Shown here piece after piece: positions 62,401 to 64,000 of a stretch of 64,000 nt of DNA; position 1 is the first letter of the stretch, and each line of letters opens with the position of its first letter. A program made the position numbers and the translations under genes. A model generated the notes under the pieces. It saw nothing but the letters and a program-made list of their open reading frames with translations. It was not told the DNA's origin and ran no database searches. The DNA comes from Hexactinellida sp. DTS-2022. Taxonomy: Eukaryota; Porifera; Hexactinellida. Where the stretch lies: NCBI GenBank assembly GCA_028753945.1, contig JAPNXP010000014.1, forward strand, positions 5,302,607-5,366,606, read 5' to 3'.

Positions 62401-64000
62401 AGGTGACTGTTTGACAATAAACAATCCAGGTCACTTTAAAAAGAGATTTACTTTCCACCAGACATCCCAAACATCACATAAAGATAGCCAGTCCTTTCAC
62501 TATACCCCATCAAACACAATATAAAAGAAGAATTCTATCACTCCCTTCGTTCCCAGCCAATTTTTAACCAACCAAAGATAGATTTTAAGAATGCTATAAA
62601 AGTACATTTGGAAGGTGACTGTTTGACAATAAACAATCCAGGTCACTTTAAAAAGAGATTTACTTTCCACCAGACATCCCAAACATCACATAAAGATAGC
62701 CAGTCCTTTCACTATACCCCATCAAACACAATATAAAAGAAGAATTCTATCACTCCCTTCGTTCCCAGCCAATTTTTAACCAACCAAAGATAGATTTTAA
62801 GAATGCTATAAAAGTACATTTGGAAGGTGACTGTTTGACAATAAACAATCCAGGTCACTTTAAAAAGAGATTTACTTTCCACCAGACATCCCAAACATCA
62901 CATAAAGATAGCCAGTCCTTTCACTATACCCCATCAAACACAATATAAAAGAAGAATTCTATCACTCCCTTCGTTCCCAGCCAATTTTTAACCAACCAAA
63001 GATAGATTTTAAGAATGCTATAAAAGTACATTTGGAAGGTGACTGTTTGACAATAAACAATCCAGGTCACTTTAAAAAGAGATTTACTTTCCACCAGACA
63101 TCCCAAACATCACATAAAGATAGCCAGTCCTTTCACTATACCCCATCAAACACAATATAAAAGAAGAATTCTATCACTCCCTTCGTTCCCAGCCAATTTT
63201 TAACCAACCAAAGATAGATTTTAAGAATGCTATAAAAGTACATTTGGAAGGTGACTGTTTGACAATAAACAATCCAGGTCACTTTAAAAAGAGATTTACT
63301 TTCCACCAGACATCCCAAACATCACATAAAGATAGCCAGTCCTTTCACTATACCCCATCAAACACAATATAAAAGAAGAATTCTATCACTCCCTTCGTTC
63401 CCAGCCAATTTTTAACCAACCAAAGATAGATTTTAAGAATGCTATAAAAGTACATTTGGAAGGTGACTGTTTGACAATAAACAATCCAGGTCACTTTAAA
63501 AAGAGATTTACTTTCCACCAGACATCCCAAACATCACATAAAGATAGCCAGTCCTTTCACTATACCCCATCAAACACAATATAAAAGAAGAATTCTATCA
63601 CTCCCTTCGTTCCAGCCAATTTTTAACCAACCAAAGATAGATTTTAAGAATGCTATAAAAGTACATTTGGAAGGTGACTGTTTGACAATAAACAATCCAG
63701 GTCACTTTAAAAAGAGATTTACTTTCCACCAGACATCCCAAACATCACATAAAGATAGCCAGTCCTTTCACTATACCCCATCAAACACAATATAAAAGAA
63801 GAATTCTATCACTCCCTTCGTTCCCAGCCAATTTTTAACCAACCAAAGATAGATTTTAAGAATGCTATAAAAGTACATTTGGAAGGTGACTGTTTGACAA
63901 TAAACAATCCAGGTCACTTTAAAAAGAGATTTACTTTCCACCAGACATCCCAAACATCACATAAAGATAGCCAGTCCTTTCACTATACCCCATCAAACAC
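50493..64000. repeat. 212-bp satellite array, about 63.7 nearly identical copies, continues past the window
   Basis: Head-to-tail tandem repeat with an exact 212-bp step from 50493 to about 63600. The monomer is about 64% AT, and can be taken to start TAGATTTTAAGAATGCTAT and end CCAATTTTTAACCAACCAAA. The first copy, next to the degenerate satellite, differs at three places (GATTTTGAG for GATTTTAAG, ACTTTTCACC for ACTTTCCACC, AATAAAAAAG for AATATAAAAG). Later copies look identical to each other except the one near 63612, which lacks one C in TTCCCAG. Each copy has the same 60-codon minus-strand frame, which is a consequence of repetition. Organisation fits a centromeric, pericentromeric or subtelomeric satellite. 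Confidence 0.98.

Noticed and set aside
63600-63625. CENP-B box-like TTCG in the satellite
   Set aside because: Only TTCG matches; the required CGGG half is CAAT or CCAA here.
50628-63953. A 60-codon minus-strand frame repeated in every satellite monomer
   Set aside because: It is simply an open stretch in a homogenised 212-bp repeat. The monomer has no promoter or codon character and the frame would be identical in every copy whatever its function.
50493-64000. Possible CRISPR array because of the regular spacing
   Set aside because: The whole 212-bp unit is repeated with no unique spacers, and the DNA is eukaryotic.

Overview
The window is animal nuclear DNA. It encodes animal-type multidomain proteins: sestrin, CIP2A, vigilin, glomulin, a Dbl-type RhoGEF, a bHLH-PAS factor and the radial-spoke protein RSPH9. 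Spliceosomal introns are few and tiny (about 43-115 bp), most genes are single-exon, and GC-rich genes sit in short AT-rich gaps. RSPH9 implies motile cilia. Many start codons lie 0-25 bases after a splice-acceptor-like (Y)nAG with no visible upstream exon, and several same-strand genes are only 46-147 bp apart. Together these suggest spliced-leader trans-splicing and perhaps operons. A compact early-branching metazoan such as a glass sponge (hexactinellid) or a ctenophore would fit, but this is inference and no lineage-specific marker gene was seen.

Layout. 1-12.75 kb (+ strand): 3' end of a coiled-coil gene, TMBIM4-like Bax inhibitor, two tandem ABCC1-like transporter genes (the first lacks its own last exon), and CNPPD1. 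12.9-20.6 kb: RSPH9 (+), then a minus-strand cluster of a protein with four degenerate SH2 domains, a basic orphan, a Rabaptin with a C-terminal FYVE finger, and NDUFS8. 20.9-27.6 kb (+): CNOT7/8 deadenylase, a nine-exon coiled-coil gene, CIP2A. 28-33.4 kb: two small bZIP-like genes tail to tail, UTP23, sestrin. 33.7-38.4 kb (-): theta-type GST with a frameshift, glomulin, a roughly 0.9 kb TTAA-flanked inverted-repeat element, NDUFA3-like subunit, cyclin H. 39-48.6 kb: a third bZIP-like gene (+), then vigilin, bHLH-PAS and a DBS/MCF2L-like RhoGEF (all -). 48.9-64 kb: decayed pogo-like terminal repeats, a degenerate ~205 bp satellite, and a 13.5 kb nearly perfect 212 bp satellite array that runs off the window end.

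The genes are mostly unrelated housekeeping or signalling functions. The most unusual points are the two ABCC 4.1-kb exons that could share one terminal exon, the four-fold SH2-like protein with no FLVR arginine in any domain, a dispersed family of intronless Maf-like mini-bZIP genes with close TATA boxes, an NRF1-type palindrome between NDUFS8 and CNOT7, and the satellite with its older, diverged edge.
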